From contig DASRDZ010000005.1 in the NCBI GenBank assembly GCA_035652335.1, positions 17,915 through 81,914 on the forward strand: DNA of 64,000 nt, read 5' to 3'. Within the stretch, counting starts at the first letter, position 1. Each line of letters starts with the position of its first letter. The notes beneath the pieces are model-generated. The model searched no databases and was not told the origin of the DNA. It saw only the letters and a list, made by a program, of their open reading frames with translations. Source of the stretch: DASRDZ01 sp035652335 (GTDB lineage Bacteria; Chloroflexota; Dormibacteria; Aeolococcales; Aeolococcaceae). Of the stretch, positions 42,163 through 51,523 are shown in pieces. The position numbers and the translations under genes were made by a program.

Positions 42163-43262
42163 GGATCCTGCTGCTCAACTGGAAGGACCTCCGCCAGCCC
42201 GACGCGGGCGGCGCCGAGCGCTACGTCGAGCAGGTGGCGCGGCGCTGGTGCGCCGAGGGACACGAGGTCACCGTGTTCGTGCCGCGAGTGGCCGGAAGTC
42301 CGGCAGAGGAGTGGGACGACGGCGTGCGCGTGCTGCGGGCGGGCGGGCGGCACAGCGTCTTCGCGCTGGCGCGCCGGCACCTGCGGCGCCATGCCGCCGG
42401 GTACGACCGCGTCGTCGAGTCGGTGAGCACGCGTCCGTTCTTCGCGCACCACGTCGCCGGCGATCGCGCCCTGGCCCTCTACCACCAGATGGCGGACGAC
42501 GTCTGGCTGCGCGAGTTCCGCTTCCCGCTCAGCGTCGTCGGCCGCCGCGTCGTCGAGCCGCACTGGGTGCGCGCCATGCAGGGTGCGCGCGTCGTCGCCG
42601 TGTCGGAGTCGACGGCGCAGGACCTGCGCCGCTTCGGCGTCGACGCCACCGCCATCGTGCCGCCGGGCTCGACGCCGCCCGCGGGGTGGGTGCCGCGCAT
42701 TCCGGGGCGCCGGCCGCGCCTGCTCTTCCTCGGCCGCCTCATCGCCACCAAGCGCCCCGGCGACGCGCTGCGCGCCGCCGCGCTGGTGCGCCGCGCACTG
42801 CCCGAGGCGACGCTCGACGTCGCCGGCGACGGCTACCTCGCCGCAGCGTTGCGCCGCGACGCGGGCGACGGGGTGCGCTTCCACGGCGGCGTCGACGAGG
42901 CGACCAAGCACGAGCTGCTGCGCCGTGCCGACGTCCTGCTCCTCCCCGGCACCCGCGAGGGCTGGGGGATCGTGGCCCTGGAGGCCGCGGGCCACGGCGT
43001 TCCCGTGGTCGCCTACGACGTCAACGGCCTGCGCGACGCGGTGGTCGACGGCGGCACCGGGCTGGTGGTGCCGCCGCAGCCCGAGGCGATGGCCGCCGCC
43101 GCCATCCAGCTGCTGGAGGACCCGCTGCGCTGGCGCACCATGTCCGCGGCGGCGCGGCGCCGCGCCCTCCACTTCACCTGGGACCGTGCCGCCGCCGACC
43201 TCATGGCGGTCGTCGCCGAGCGCGCCCGGGTGACCCTCCCGGTCGTGGAGCGGGTGGCGTGA
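42159..43262 (+). CDS. Family 4 glycosyltransferase (GT-B)
   Basis: 367 aa, GTG start in GTGA. ILLLNWKDLRQPDAGGAERYVEQVARRWCAEGHEVTVFVP, LLFLGRLIATKRPGDALRAAALV, and EX7E in TREGWGIVALEAAGHGVPVVA. Typical cytoplasmic retaining GT4. Sits between the flippase and the AftD-like gene. Confidence 0.86.
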   Translation: MRILLLNWKDLRQPDAGGAERYVEQVARRWCAEGHEVTVFVPRVAGSPAEEWDDGVRVLRAGGRHSVFALARRHLRRHAAGYDRVVESVSTRPFFAHHVAGDRALALYHQMADDVWLREFRFPLSVVGRRVVEPHWVRAMQGARVVAVSESTAQDLRRFGVDATAIVPPGSTPPAGWVPRIPGRRPRLLFLGRLIATKRPGDALRAAALVRRALPEATLDVAGDGYLAAALRRDAGDGVRFHGGVDEATKHELLRRADVLLLPGTREGWGIVALEAAGHGVPVVAYDVNGLRDAVVDGGTGLVVPPQPEAMAAAAIQLLEDPLRWRTMSAAARRRALHFTWDRAAADLMAVVAERARVTLPVVERVA

Positions 43263-46200
43263 GCACCGTCCTCGCTCCTCCCGACGTCGCGGGCATCGAG
43301 CTGCGCGGCGTCGGCGTGCGCCGCGGGCGTCTCGTCCCCGGCGTCCCGGAACGCCGCTCCCTCGCCGGCCGCCTGGCGTGGACGCGCCGGCTCTGCGCCG
43401 GTTCGGGCGTCGTCGCCCTGCTGGCCATGGGCGTGGTCGACGGGCTCAGCCCGGCCGGCGCGCAGAAGCGGCTGGAGGTGCTCTCGCTGCTGGCCCTGCT
43501 CGCCCTCGGCCTCGCCGTGGTCGCGGGTGGCGCCGAGGTCGTGCTCCGCGGGCGCAGCCGCGCCGAGCCGGCCCTGGGTGGCGCCGTCCGCTTCGGCATC
43601 CAGGGCTCCCGCCGCGCCTGGCTGATCGCCTTCGGCGCCGTGGCGCTGGGCGCGGCCGCGGTGGTGCAGACCTGGTACATGGGCGTCGGCCCGGCCGTGG
43701 CGGGCGGCGACATGACCCCGCCCGTGGGCACCGCGTGGACCGACCAGACCTTCTCCGCCTGGGGCTGGACCGGCTGGGACGTGGGCAGCCCGGGGGGCTA
43801 CCAGAACATGCTGCCCTGGGCGCTGGTGCTCCGCGCCGTCACCGGGCTGGGGGGCGACCCTGCGCTGGCGCAGCGGGTGATGTACACGCTGCTCCTCGCC
43901 GGTGCGGCGCTCGCCGGCCTGTACCTGTTGCGCGTGCTCGGCCTGCGCCCCGTCGGTGCGGCGGTCGGCGCGGCGGTGTACGTCCTCAACCCGTACACGC
44001 TGACCTCGGTGGGCATCAACCCGGTCTTCCTGTGCGGGCTGATCCTCCTGGCGCTGAGCCTGGCCCTGGTGCTGAGCGCGGGACTCGGCCGGCTCCACCC
44101 CGTGCTGGCGGCGGCGCTGCTGGCGCTGACCGCGCCGCTCTGGGGCTGGGCGTTCCTCAACCCGCCGCTGGTGGGCATGGTGCTGCTCGCCCTGCTGCTC
44201 TCGCCGCTGGTGGCGCTGTGGCTGGGCGGACGGCGCGCGGCGCTGCGCACCGGGCTCACCCTGGTGGTGGCCCTGCCGCTGCTGGCGCTGGCGTCCGCCT
44301 ACTGGCTGGTCGTCGCCGACGAGCGGCTGGCGCTGGTGGACTCCAGCGGCCTCTCCGCGGACGCCGGCTGGTTCTGGACGCAGGGCCGGGCCACCCTGCC
44401 CAACGCCTTCTGGCTCAACACCAGCTGGGGCTGGGCGCATGCCGAGTACTTCCCCTACGCGTCCGCCTACGACGCCTTCCCGCTGGCGCTGCTGAAGTAC
44501 GCGCTGCCCGCGCTGGCCTTCGCCGCGCTGGCCCTGCGCGAGCGTCGCGGCCGACCCCGCGCGACGCTCGGCGTCACCGTCCTCGCCGGCGCGGCCGCGC
44601 TCTTCCTGGTGGTCCTCGCCACCGGCACCAACGACCCCGGCGCGAGCATCTTCCTGCCCCTCTACCACCTGCCCTACGGCTGGCTGCTGCGCGAGCCCGG
44701 GCGCTTCCTCATGCTCGCCGGCCTGGCCTACGCCATCCTCATCGGGGTGGTCGCCGACCGTGCGGTCAGCACGGTGCGGCCCCGTGTCGCCGCGACGGCG
44801 CGGCACCTGTGGGGCTGGGGGACGCAGCTGCGCCGCGCCACCGTGCTCGCCGTCGCCGCCGCGGCGGTCATCGGGCCGGCCTTCCCGCTGGTGACCGGCG
44901 CGGTGGTCGCCGACGACCGGCCGCAGCTGCCGCCGGCGCACGTCAACGTCCCGGCGTACTGGCCACAGATGGCAGCAACCATCGACGCCCTGCCCGACCC
45001 CGGCGCGGTGCTGGTGCTGCCGGCCGACGACTTCTACCAGATGCCGTACACCTGGGGCTACTACGGCAGCGACGGCTTCATCGAGCAGCTCATCCACCAC
45101 CACGTCATCAACCCGGCGGGACAGGGCTACGGCAAGGTGTCGCAGACGCTGCTGGCGGGCGTCGGCGACGTCGAGCAGGCCCTGGTCGGCGACGCCTGGA
45201 CGGAGGCGCGGCGCGTGCTCGAAGGCATGCAGTCGCCGTACGTGCTGGTGCGCGGCGACGTCGATCCCAGCTACCCGCGCCGCACCATCACCCCGCCGGC
45301 GCAGATCGACGCCGCGCTCGCCCAGGACCCCGACGCCACGCTGATCGCCACCCGCGGACCGCTGCACCTCTACCGCATCGCCATGCAGCGGGAGGCGGAC
45401 ATGTCGGCGACGCCGCACGTCGTCACCGTCGACTCGCAGACGCCCGACCTCAGCGTGCTCAGCCTCCTCCCCGACGGCACGCACCTGGTCGGCGCCTCGC
45501 CGATGGCCGGGGCGACCGCGATGTCGCAGCTCCCGCCGCTGGCGCAGTGGTCGCTGCAGGGCGACACGCTGGTGGCGGGCGCGAGCACGCCGCCGGGTCG
45601 CGACGTCTCGGTGGCGGTGCTCGGCGGTCCGGCGCAGCGCACCGCGCAGGTCGAGGCCGCGGACGCCGCGCAGCTCCTCCCGGGGCTGACGGTGGTGCCC
45701 GACAGCAGCACCGGCACGGTCACCGCGACGCTGCAGCTCGGCCCCGACCGCATCAGTGACGGCCGGTTCGACCAGGGCACCTGGGGTGCCGTGGGCGATT
45801 GCTACGCGGTGCTCGGCAGCGCCGCCGCGCAGCTCCACGCCGGCGTCGTCGGCGGTGGTCCCGGCGGCGGTCGCGCACTGCAGCTCTCCTCCGCAGGGGA
45901 CAGCGCCTGCGCCATGCAGGACGTCGGCAGCGGCGACGGCCCGCTGCTGGTGGCCTTCGACGTGCGCCACGTCACCGGCGCCTTCCCGCGCATCTGCCTG
46001 TGGGAGTTCGAGACGAAGAAGTGCTCGACCCTGCCCGACGTCGTCACCACCGGCGACGGCTGGACCCACTACCAGGCGGTGACCACGCCGGTGAGCGGCT
46101 ACCACCTCGCCCTCTACCTCTACGGCGACGGGCCCTTCACCGGCCCGCAGACGATCGACGACTACGCCAACGTCTCGGTGCACCCGATCGCCTCGGCGCG

Positions 46201-46498
46201 CACCGTCGACATCGTGGCCGCCGCGCCCGCGGGCTCCACTCCGAGTGACGTGGTGTTCCAGCACCAGCAGGGCTTCGGTCCCTGGTGGGTGGCGCCGAAG
46301 GGGTACACGCACGCGGCGGTCGACGGGCTGTTCGACGGCTGGATCGCTCCGTCGGGCGCGCATGCACCCGCCGTCGCCTACAGGCCGCAGGGTGCGATGC
46401 AGCTCGGCAACCTCATCTCCGTCGTCGCCGGTGCGCTGGCGGTGGGGCTCCTCGCCGGAGCCGTGATCGGCCGCCGCCGGCGGAGGAGTCGCGGATGA
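43259..46498 (+). CDS. Giant GT-C membrane protein with carbohydrate-binding module, AftD-like
   Basis: 1079 aa, GTG start in GTGA. Residues 45-560 are rich in helices; the first large loop contains GGDMTPPVGTAWTDQTFSAWGWTGWDVGSPGGYQNM, which resembles the DUF3367/arabinofuranosyltransferase (AftD) family. Residues 580-800 are a soluble domain, and 820-960 look like a carbohydrate-binding jelly roll (SDGRFDQGTWG, GDGWTHYQAVTTPV). A single C-terminal anchor precedes RRRRRSRG. AftD adds alpha-1,3 arabinofuranose from decaprenyl-phosphoryl-arabinose in mycobacteria. The DPA operon lies 3.6 kb downstream. Assignment is by architecture and remembered sequence style. Confidence 0.6.
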   Translation: MSTVLAPPDVAGIELRGVGVRRGRLVPGVPERRSLAGRLAWTRRLCAGSGVVALLAMGVVDGLSPAGAQKRLEVLSLLALLALGLAVVAGGAEVVLRGRSRAEPALGGAVRFGIQGSRRAWLIAFGAVALGAAAVVQTWYMGVGPAVAGGDMTPPVGTAWTDQTFSAWGWTGWDVGSPGGYQNMLPWALVLRAVTGLGGDPALAQRVMYTLLLAGAALAGLYLLRVLGLRPVGAAVGAAVYVLNPYTLTSVGINPVFLCGLILLALSLALVLSAGLGRLHPVLAAALLALTAPLWGWAFLNPPLVGMVLLALLLSPLVALWLGGRRAALRTGLTLVVALPLLALASAYWLVVADERLALVDSSGLSADAGWFWTQGRATLPNAFWLNTSWGWAHAEYFPYASAYDAFPLALLKYALPALAFAALALRERRGRPRATLGVTVLAGAAALFLVVLATGTNDPGASIFLPLYHLPYGWLLREPGRFLMLAGLAYAILIGVVADRAVSTVRPRVAATARHLWGWGTQLRRATVLAVAAAAVIGPAFPLVTGAVVADDRPQLPPAHVNVPAYWPQMAATIDALPDPGAVLVLPADDFYQMPYTWGYYGSDGFIEQLIHHHVINPAGQGYGKVSQTLLAGVGDVEQALVGDAWTEARRVLEGMQSPYVLVRGDVDPSYPRRTITPPAQIDAALAQDPDATLIATRGPLHLYRIAMQREADMSATPHVVTVDSQTPDLSVLSLLPDGTHLVGASPMAGATAMSQLPPLAQWSLQGDTLVAGASTPPGRDVSVAVLGGPAQRTAQVEAADAAQLLPGLTVVPDSSTGTVTATLQLGPDRISDGRFDQGTWGAVGDCYAVLGSAAAQLHAGVVGGGPGGGRALQLSSAGDSACAMQDVGSGDGPLLVAFDVRHVTGAFPRICLWEFETKKCSTLPDVVTTGDGWTHYQAVTTPVSGYHLALYLYGDGPFTGPQTIDDYANVSVHPIASARTVDIVAAAPAGSTPSDVVFQHQQGFGPWWVAPKGYTHAAVDGLFDGWIAPSGAHAPAVAYRPQGAMQLGNLISVVAGALAVGLLAGAVIGRRRRRSRG

Positions 46499-47331
46499 GC
46501 GCACCGCTGTCCGTCACCGTCGTCGTGCCGACGCGCAACTCGGCGCGCACCCTGCGGCGCTGTCTGGAGTCGCTGCGCGCCCAGACGCATCCCTGCACGG
46601 TGGTGGTCGTCGACAACTTCTCCGCCGACGCCACGCGCGACATCGCCGCCGCCCACGCCGATGCGGTGATCGTCGCCGGGCCGGAGCGGTCGCGGCAGCG
46701 CAACCTCGGTGCGGCTGCGCATCCCGCCGCGGTGGTCGGCTTCGTCGACTCGGACATGGTGCTCTCGCCGCACGTGGTCGAGCAGGCCGCGGCCGCGATC
46801 GCCGCCGGGCACGGTGCCGTGATCGTGCCCGAGCGCAGCGTCGGCGACGGCTTCTGGGCGCGGGTGCGCGCCTTCGAGCGCGACTTCTACGTGGGCAGCG
46901 ACGGCGTCGAGGCGCCGCGCTTCTTCGCCGGCGGCGTCCTCCACGCGGCCGGCGGCTTCGACGAGACGCTCGACGCCGGCGAGGACTGGGACCTCGGCCG
47001 CCGCGCCGCGCGCATCGCCACCACGGCCCGCATCGCCGCCCTCATCGACCACGACGAGGGACGCGTCCGCTACCTCGAGGCCTGCCGCAAGAAGGGCGGC
47101 TACGCCCCGGGCATCGCCCGCTTCGCCGCCAAGCACCGCGGCGCCGCGTGGACGTCGCTGCTCGACCGGCCCTACCTGCGCCGCCCCTGGCGCCTGCTGG
47201 CGCAGCCGCGCCTCGGCGCCGGGCTGGTGGCGCTGAAGACCGGAGAGGCCACCGCCGTCGCGTGGCGCCTCGCCTCGCTGCGGCTGCGCGGCGAGAGCAT
47301 CACCACGAGGAGGCACGATGCCGCAGCCTGA
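46495..47331 (+). CDS. Family 2 glycosyltransferase
   Basis: 278 aa. VTVVVPTRNSARTLRRCLESLRAQ, VVVVDNFSADATRDIA, VGFVDSDMVLSPHVV with DSD as metal site, and FFAGGVLHAAGGFDETLDAGEDWDLGRR. It lies between the AftD-like gene (ATGA) and another GT2 that overlaps it by 14 bases in a different frame. Not assigned to a specific sugar. Confidence 0.85.
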   Translation: MSAPLSVTVVVPTRNSARTLRRCLESLRAQTHPCTVVVVDNFSADATRDIAAAHADAVIVAGPERSRQRNLGAAAHPAAVVGFVDSDMVLSPHVVEQAAAAIAAGHGAVIVPERSVGDGFWARVRAFERDFYVGSDGVEAPRFFAGGVLHAAGGFDETLDAGEDWDLGRRAARIATTARIAALIDHDEGRVRYLEACRKKGGYAPGIARFAAKHRGAAWTSLLDRPYLRRPWRLLAQPRLGAGLVALKTGEATAVAWRLASLRLRGESITTRRHDAAA

Positions 47332-48247
47332 GTCGACCCGGCACTGCGTTCTGGTCATCCCCGCCTACAACGAGGAGCGCGCCATCGTGCACGCCCTCGA
47401 CGCGGTGCGCGCCGACCGCCTGCCCGACGGCTTCGCCTGGCGCGAGTGGGTCGTCCTCGACGACGGCAGCGGCGACGCCACGGTGGAGGTGGTGCGCGAC
47501 TACGCCGCCCTGCACCCGGAGATCCCGCTCCGCGTCTGCAGCGACGGAGCCCGGCTGGGCAAGACCGCGCGCCTCGAGCAGATGCACCGGGCGCTGGTCG
47601 AGGCCGGCCACCTCGACGACGTCTCCGTCGGCCTCGACGCCGACTCCATTCCCGACCGCGGTGCCGTGAGCGCCCTTGTCGCGCCCTTCGCGCTCCAGCC
47701 CGACCTGGCCATGAGCAGCGGTCTCGACCTCCCGGGACGGGCGCGGTTGGGCGTGCGTGCGTCGGTGTTCCAGCGCAACGTCACCGCGCGGCTGGCGCGG
47801 TCCTGCGGCGCCCACGTGCCCCGCGCGGTGGGTCGCATGTACGCGTACCGCGTCGGTGCCCTGCGCGACTTCCACTGGCGCGACGGCTCGATGGGCGACG
47901 ACGTGCAGATGGCCGCCTGGGTCCACCGCGAGCGGCTGCCCTTCCTCTCCGTCTGGGAGGCGGTGGTGCGCATGACCCCGGCGGCGTCGTGGCGCGACTT
48001 CTACCGCCAGACCTATCGCGCCCGCGTCGCCCGCCGCACCCTCGCCGCCCTGGGCGTCGAGGCGCCGCGCGCCGAGGAGGTGCGACGCCTGCACGCCTTC
48101 CTGCGCACGGCGCTGACCGACCCCGTCGGCGCCGGCGCCTACCTGATCGCACGCGCGGTGTCGCTGGGGATGCACCGCCTCCGCCCCGCCACCTTCCGCG
48201 CCGCCTGGGAGATCTCTCCCTCGACCAAGAGACCCGTCAACGCATGA
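47318..48247 (+). CDS. Family 2 glycosyltransferase (processive-type, GT2)
   Basis: 309 aa. VIPAYNEERAIVHALDAV, VLDDGSGDATVEVV, VGLDADSIPD and the acceptor-site block DGSMGDDVQMAAWVHRERL. The variant of the QXXRW-type region (YRQTYRARVARR) may help processivity. ATG 47318 has GAGGAGG upstream. It overlaps the upstream GT2 by 14 bases. Confidence 0.83.
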   Translation: MPQPESTRHCVLVIPAYNEERAIVHALDAVRADRLPDGFAWREWVVLDDGSGDATVEVVRDYAALHPEIPLRVCSDGARLGKTARLEQMHRALVEAGHLDDVSVGLDADSIPDRGAVSALVAPFALQPDLAMSSGLDLPGRARLGVRASVFQRNVTARLARSCGAHVPRAVGRMYAYRVGALRDFHWRDGSMGDDVQMAAWVHRERLPFLSVWEAVVRMTPAASWRDFYRQTYRARVARRTLAALGVEAPRAEEVRRLHAFLRTALTDPVGAGAYLIARAVSLGMHRLRPATFRAAWEISPSTKRPVNA

Positions 48248-48260
48248 GAGGACCGATCCC

Positions 48261-49106
48261 ATGACCACGGCCGTGGCGTCGCCCGACGCCAACACCTACG
48301 ACCGCGCCCGCGGCGGTGGCGTGCGCGAGCTGCTGCGCGCGTACGTCGGCGAGCTGCGCAACTGGAAGACCGTCGGCATGCTCGTCGCCGTCACCCACGC
48401 CTCGCCGCTGCCGCCGCGGCGCGGCATGCTCTTCCACCCGCTGCGCGCCATGCCCATCACCATGCGCAGCCGCAGCGGCCTGCGCATCGGCTGCCGCCTC
48501 GACGAGGCCTCGCCGTTCGTGGAGATCTTCGTGCGCGGCGAGTACGACGTGCCCGGGCTGGACTGGGCCTCGATGCGCACCATCGTCGACGTCGGCGCCA
48601 ACGTGGGCATGGCCACCATGTGGATGGCCCAGCACGCACCGGAGGCGCGCTTCGTCGCCGTCGAGCCGGCGCCGTCCACCGCCCGGCGGCTTCGTGCCAA
48701 CCTCGACCGCAACGGCCTGGGCGATCGAGTCGACGTGGTGGTCGCGGGCGTCGCCTCGCAGCGCGGGCGCGGCAGCATGGTGTTCGACGCGGGGTTCAGC
48801 TCGCACGCCTTCGTCGAGCAGTCCAACGCCGGCGAGATCGAGCTGTGCACCCTCGACGACGTCTTCGACCGCACCGGCGAGGAGACCGTCGACCTGCTCA
48901 AGATCGACTGCGAGGGCGGCGAGTACGACATCCTCCAGGGGGCGGTGCTGCGGCGGGCGCGCGCCATCGTCGGCGAGTACCACGTGATCCCCGGGCATCA
49001 CCCCGAGGAGCTCTCCGACCGCCTGCGCGCCGCGGGCTTCCGGGTGTGGATGGAGCCGGTGGTCCGCAACGTCGGGCGCTTCCACGCCTTCCGGGTCGCG
49101 GAGTAG
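48261..49106 (+). CDS. FkbM-family methyltransferase
   Basis: 281 aa. SAM-binding VDVGANVGMATMWMAQHAPEA, VAVEPAPSTARRL and the FkbM-type LLKIDCEGGEYDILQGA. O-methylation of a sugar is the usual role. The gene is cotranscribed with the GT run. Confidence 0.86.
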   Translation: MTTAVASPDANTYDRARGGGVRELLRAYVGELRNWKTVGMLVAVTHASPLPPRRGMLFHPLRAMPITMRSRSGLRIGCRLDEASPFVEIFVRGEYDVPGLDWASMRTIVDVGANVGMATMWMAQHAPEARFVAVEPAPSTARRLRANLDRNGLGDRVDVVVAGVASQRGRGSMVFDAGFSSHAFVEQSNAGEIELCTLDDVFDRTGEETVDLLKIDCEGGEYDILQGAVLRRARAIVGEYHVIPGHHPEELSDRLRAAGFRVWMEPVVRNVGRFHAFRVAE

Positions 49107-49111
49107 CCGGG

Positions 49112-50083
49112 ATGGCGCTGCCGGTGCTGCTGGGGGTCGCGGCGGGAGCCTGCCTTGCAGGCGGTGCCTTCGCCCTGGTCGCGTACCGGCTGTGGGCCGC
49201 CTACTTCGGGCCCGGCGTGCACCGCTGCCGGTTCCAGCGCAGCCCGGTCACCGCCCCCCACCTGGCGGGGACGCTGCTCACCGACGACGGCGTCCGGCTC
49301 CCCTACCGCTGGCTGCCCGGCCGGGCGCCGTACGTCCTGGTCGTCGCGGGCGGCTACCGCCGCTGCATCGAGGAGAGCTTCGCGCTGGCCGCCGACCTCA
49401 ACGCCGCCGGGCCCTCGGTGCTCACCTTCGAGTTCCGCGGCACCGCGCCGGGCGCGCACCGGCTGCTGGCGGGCGCGTCGCGGGAGAGCGCGGACCTGCG
49501 CGCGGCGCTGGCCCGGGCGCGAGAGCTGGGCGGCCCGCTGCCCCTGGGCGTGGTCGGGCTGTGCCTCGGCGCCTCCGTGGCGGTCCTGGTCGCGGCGGAG
49601 GACGAAGCGATCGACGCTCTCTGGATCGACGGGCCCTTCGTGTCGCCGCTCTCGGTGCTGGGCTGGGCCGTGGCGACGCGGACCCACCTGCCGGGCAGGC
49701 CCTTCGCCGCCGCGGTGGGGCTGGCCGTGCGGGTGACGCGCGGCATGCGCCTGCGGCGGGTGCGGGTCGACCTCGCCGCCCGGCGGGTGCGCGACATCCC
49801 CGTCCGCACCGTGGTGACCGACGAGGACCTGGCAATGCCACGCCAGCGCCGCCTGCGCAGGGGCCTGGGCATCGGCACGCAGGAGGAGGTGCTGTACGTG
49901 CCGAAGGCCCGTCACGCCGGCGCCTACTTCGCCACCCCCCAGCCCTATGTCGCCGAACTGGCGCGGTTTTTTATCGGCGCGCTGCTGCAGCAGCGACCGG
50001 CGAGCTTCAGCTCGCCGAGGAGGGGGCAGGCCGGGGGAGGATCTGCCTCCCCCGTGTTGGCGCGCGTCTCAGCGCGCCGGTAA
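49112..50083 (+). CDS. Membrane-anchored alpha/beta hydrolase-like protein with Cys at the nucleophile elbow
   Basis: 323 aa. One N-terminal helix (residues 3-28), then an alpha/beta hydrolase-like core: VVAGGYRRCIEESFALA, FEFRGTAPG, and the elbow VGLCLGAS with Cys151 where Ser is normal, as in dienelactone hydrolases. A GTVVTDEDL-like strand and a His in KARHAG would complete the triad. The last 35 residues are an Arg/Ser/Gly-rich tail encoded by three hairpins, so the natural stop may have been lost. Could be an acyl-transferase or esterase acting on glycan acyl groups; this is uncertain. Confidence 0.6.
   Translation: MALPVLLGVAAGACLAGGAFALVAYRLWAAYFGPGVHRCRFQRSPVTAPHLAGTLLTDDGVRLPYRWLPGRAPYVLVVAGGYRRCIEESFALAADLNAAGPSVLTFEFRGTAPGAHRLLAGASRESADLRAALARARELGGPLPLGVVGLCLGASVAVLVAAEDEAIDALWIDGPFVSPLSVLGWAVATRTHLPGRPFAAAVGLAVRVTRGMRLRRVRVDLAARRVRDIPVRTVVTDEDLAMPRQRRLRRGLGIGTQEEVLYVPKARHAGAYFATPQPYVAELARFFIGALLQQRPASFSSPRRGQAGGGSASPVLARVSARR
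49980..50078. repeat. Cluster of a 16-bp palindrome and three perfect hairpins in a coding tail
   Basis: 49980-49995 is a perfect 16-bp palindrome. Hairpin 1: 49998-50005 with 50010-50017 (8 bp, loop TTCA). Hairpin 2: 50033-50040 with 50046-50053 (8 bp, loop ATCTG). Hairpin 3: 50059-50065 with 50072-50078 (7 bp, loop GTCTCA). It lies at the end of the hydrolase-like gene, before the tldD promoter, and may be REP-like or a terminator array. Confidence 0.6.
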
Positions 50084-50103
50084 GACCCGCTCCGGGGCGG
50101 CCG

Positions 50104-50109
50104 TACAAT
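50104..50109 (+). promoter_or_regulatory. Candidate -10 box TACAAT, leaderless type
   Basis: TACAAT with 7 bases to ATG 50117 of tldD, one of the closest to the TATAAT consensus here. Confidence 0.62.
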
Positions 50110-50116
50110 CCCCCCG

Positions 50117-51523
50117 ATGATCAGCACCGAAGCCGCGACCGCCGCTCTGCAGCGTGCCCTCCGCCGCGGGGGAGACTTCGCCGACTGCTTCGTCGAGCAG
50201 CGGCACGCCGCGTCCGTGTCGATGGAGGACAGCCGGGTCGAGCGGGTCCAGGCGGGCACCGAGCAGGGGGCGGGGATCCGCGTGGTCAGCGGCCTGGCCA
50301 CCGCCTTCGCCTACACCGACGACATCACCGAGGCCGGCCTGCTCCGCGCCGCCGAGGCGGCGGCCGCCGCCGCACGCGGTGCCAACGGGGGCAGCACCGT
50401 CCTCGACCTGCGCGAACACGCCACTCCGGCCCAGCAGGTCGAGGTGCCGCCCGACGAGGTCGACACCGCCCGCAAGGTGGATCTCCTCCGCCGTGCCGAC
50501 GAGGTCGCCCGCAGCACCGGCGGCGACATCCGCCAGGTCAGCGCCATGTTCGCCCAGGGCGTGCAGAGCGTGCTGGTCGCCAACAGCGACGGCACCCTGG
50601 CGCGCGACCGGCGCACCCGGGTGCGCATGCTGGTGCAGGCGGTCGCCGCTCGCGGCAACGAGGTGCAGAGCGGCATGGAGGCGCCGGGCGGGGCGCTGGG
50701 CTTCGAGTTCTTCCAGTCCGGCAGCGAGGTGGAGCGGGCGGCTCGCGAGGCGGCGGAGCGCGCCGTGCTGCTGCTCGACGCCGATCCGGCGCCGGCGGGC
50801 ACGATGCCGGTGGTGCTGGGCAACGGCTTCGGCGGCGTGCTCTTCCACGAGGCCAGCGGCCACGGGCTGGAGGCCGACGCCATCGCCAAGCGCGCCTCGG
50901 TGTTCGCGGGGCGCGTCGGCGAGATGGTGGCGTCGCCGCTGGTCACCGCCGTCGACGACGGCACCGTCGACACCGGCTGGGGCACGCTGCGCATCGACGA
51001 CGAGGGCGTGCCGACGCGGCGCAACGTGCTCATCGAGGAAGGCGTGCTGACGGGCTACATGTTCGACCGCCTGCGCGCGCGCCAGGACGGGCGCGAGTCG
51101 ACGGGCAACGGCCGCCGCCAGTCGTACCAGCACATCCCGCTGCCGCGCATGACCAACACCTTCATCCTGCCCGGGCTGTCGACCGTCGATGAGCTGATCG
51201 AGGCGACGCCGTACGGCCTGTACGCCAAGAAGCTGGGCAGCGGCCAGGTCAACCCGGTCACCGGCGACTTCGTCTTCGCCGTCACCGAGGGCTACCTCAT
51301 CGAGAACGGCCGCATCACCCGGCCGGTGCGCAACGCCACCATCATCGGCAACGGCCCGGCGGCGCTGCGCAACGTCGACATGGTGGCCGACGACCTCTCC
51401 CTGTCGCCGGGCACCTGCGGCAAGGACGGGCAGTCGGTGCCGGTCAGCGTCGGGCAGCCGCACCTGCGCATCGCCGAGCTCACCGTCGGTGGCACCAAGC
51501 TGACCGGCGGGGTGCAGATGTGA
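50117..51523 (+). CDS. tldD: TldD metalloprotease subunit
   Basis: 468 aa. HEASGH at residues 244-249 is the HExxxH zinc motif of TldD, inside GFGGVLFHEASGHGLEADAI. Later GRRQSYQHIPLPRMTNTF and GTCGKDGQSVPVSVGQPHLRI are family hallmarks. TldD works with TldE to degrade or mature unstructured peptides; in other bacteria it processes microcin B17 and CcdA. First gene of a six-gene operon that continues into decaprenyl-phosphate arabinose biosynthesis, a combination I have not met before. Confidence 0.93.
   Translation: MISTEAATAALQRALRRGGDFADCFVEQRHAASVSMEDSRVERVQAGTEQGAGIRVVSGLATAFAYTDDITEAGLLRAAEAAAAAARGANGGSTVLDLREHATPAQQVEVPPDEVDTARKVDLLRRADEVARSTGGDIRQVSAMFAQGVQSVLVANSDGTLARDRRTRVRMLVQAVAARGNEVQSGMEAPGGALGFEFFQSGSEVERAAREAAERAVLLLDADPAPAGTMPVVLGNGFGGVLFHEASGHGLEADAIAKRASVFAGRVGEMVASPLVTAVDDGTVDTGWGTLRIDDEGVPTRRNVLIEEGVLTGYMFDRLRARQDGRESTGNGRRQSYQHIPLPRMTNTFILPGLSTVDELIEATPYGLYAKKLGSGQVNPVTGDFVFAVTEGYLIENGRITRPVRNATIIGNGPAALRNVDMVADDLSLSPGTCGKDGQSVPVSVGQPHLRIAELTVGGTKLTGGVQM

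Noticed and set aside
43013..46504. 1163-codon minus-strand frame over the AftD-like gene
   Set aside because: Shadow of the plus-strand gene. Its composition (Arg/Gly/His/Gln-rich) has no fold-like pattern, and the plus-strand protein has helices and motifs.
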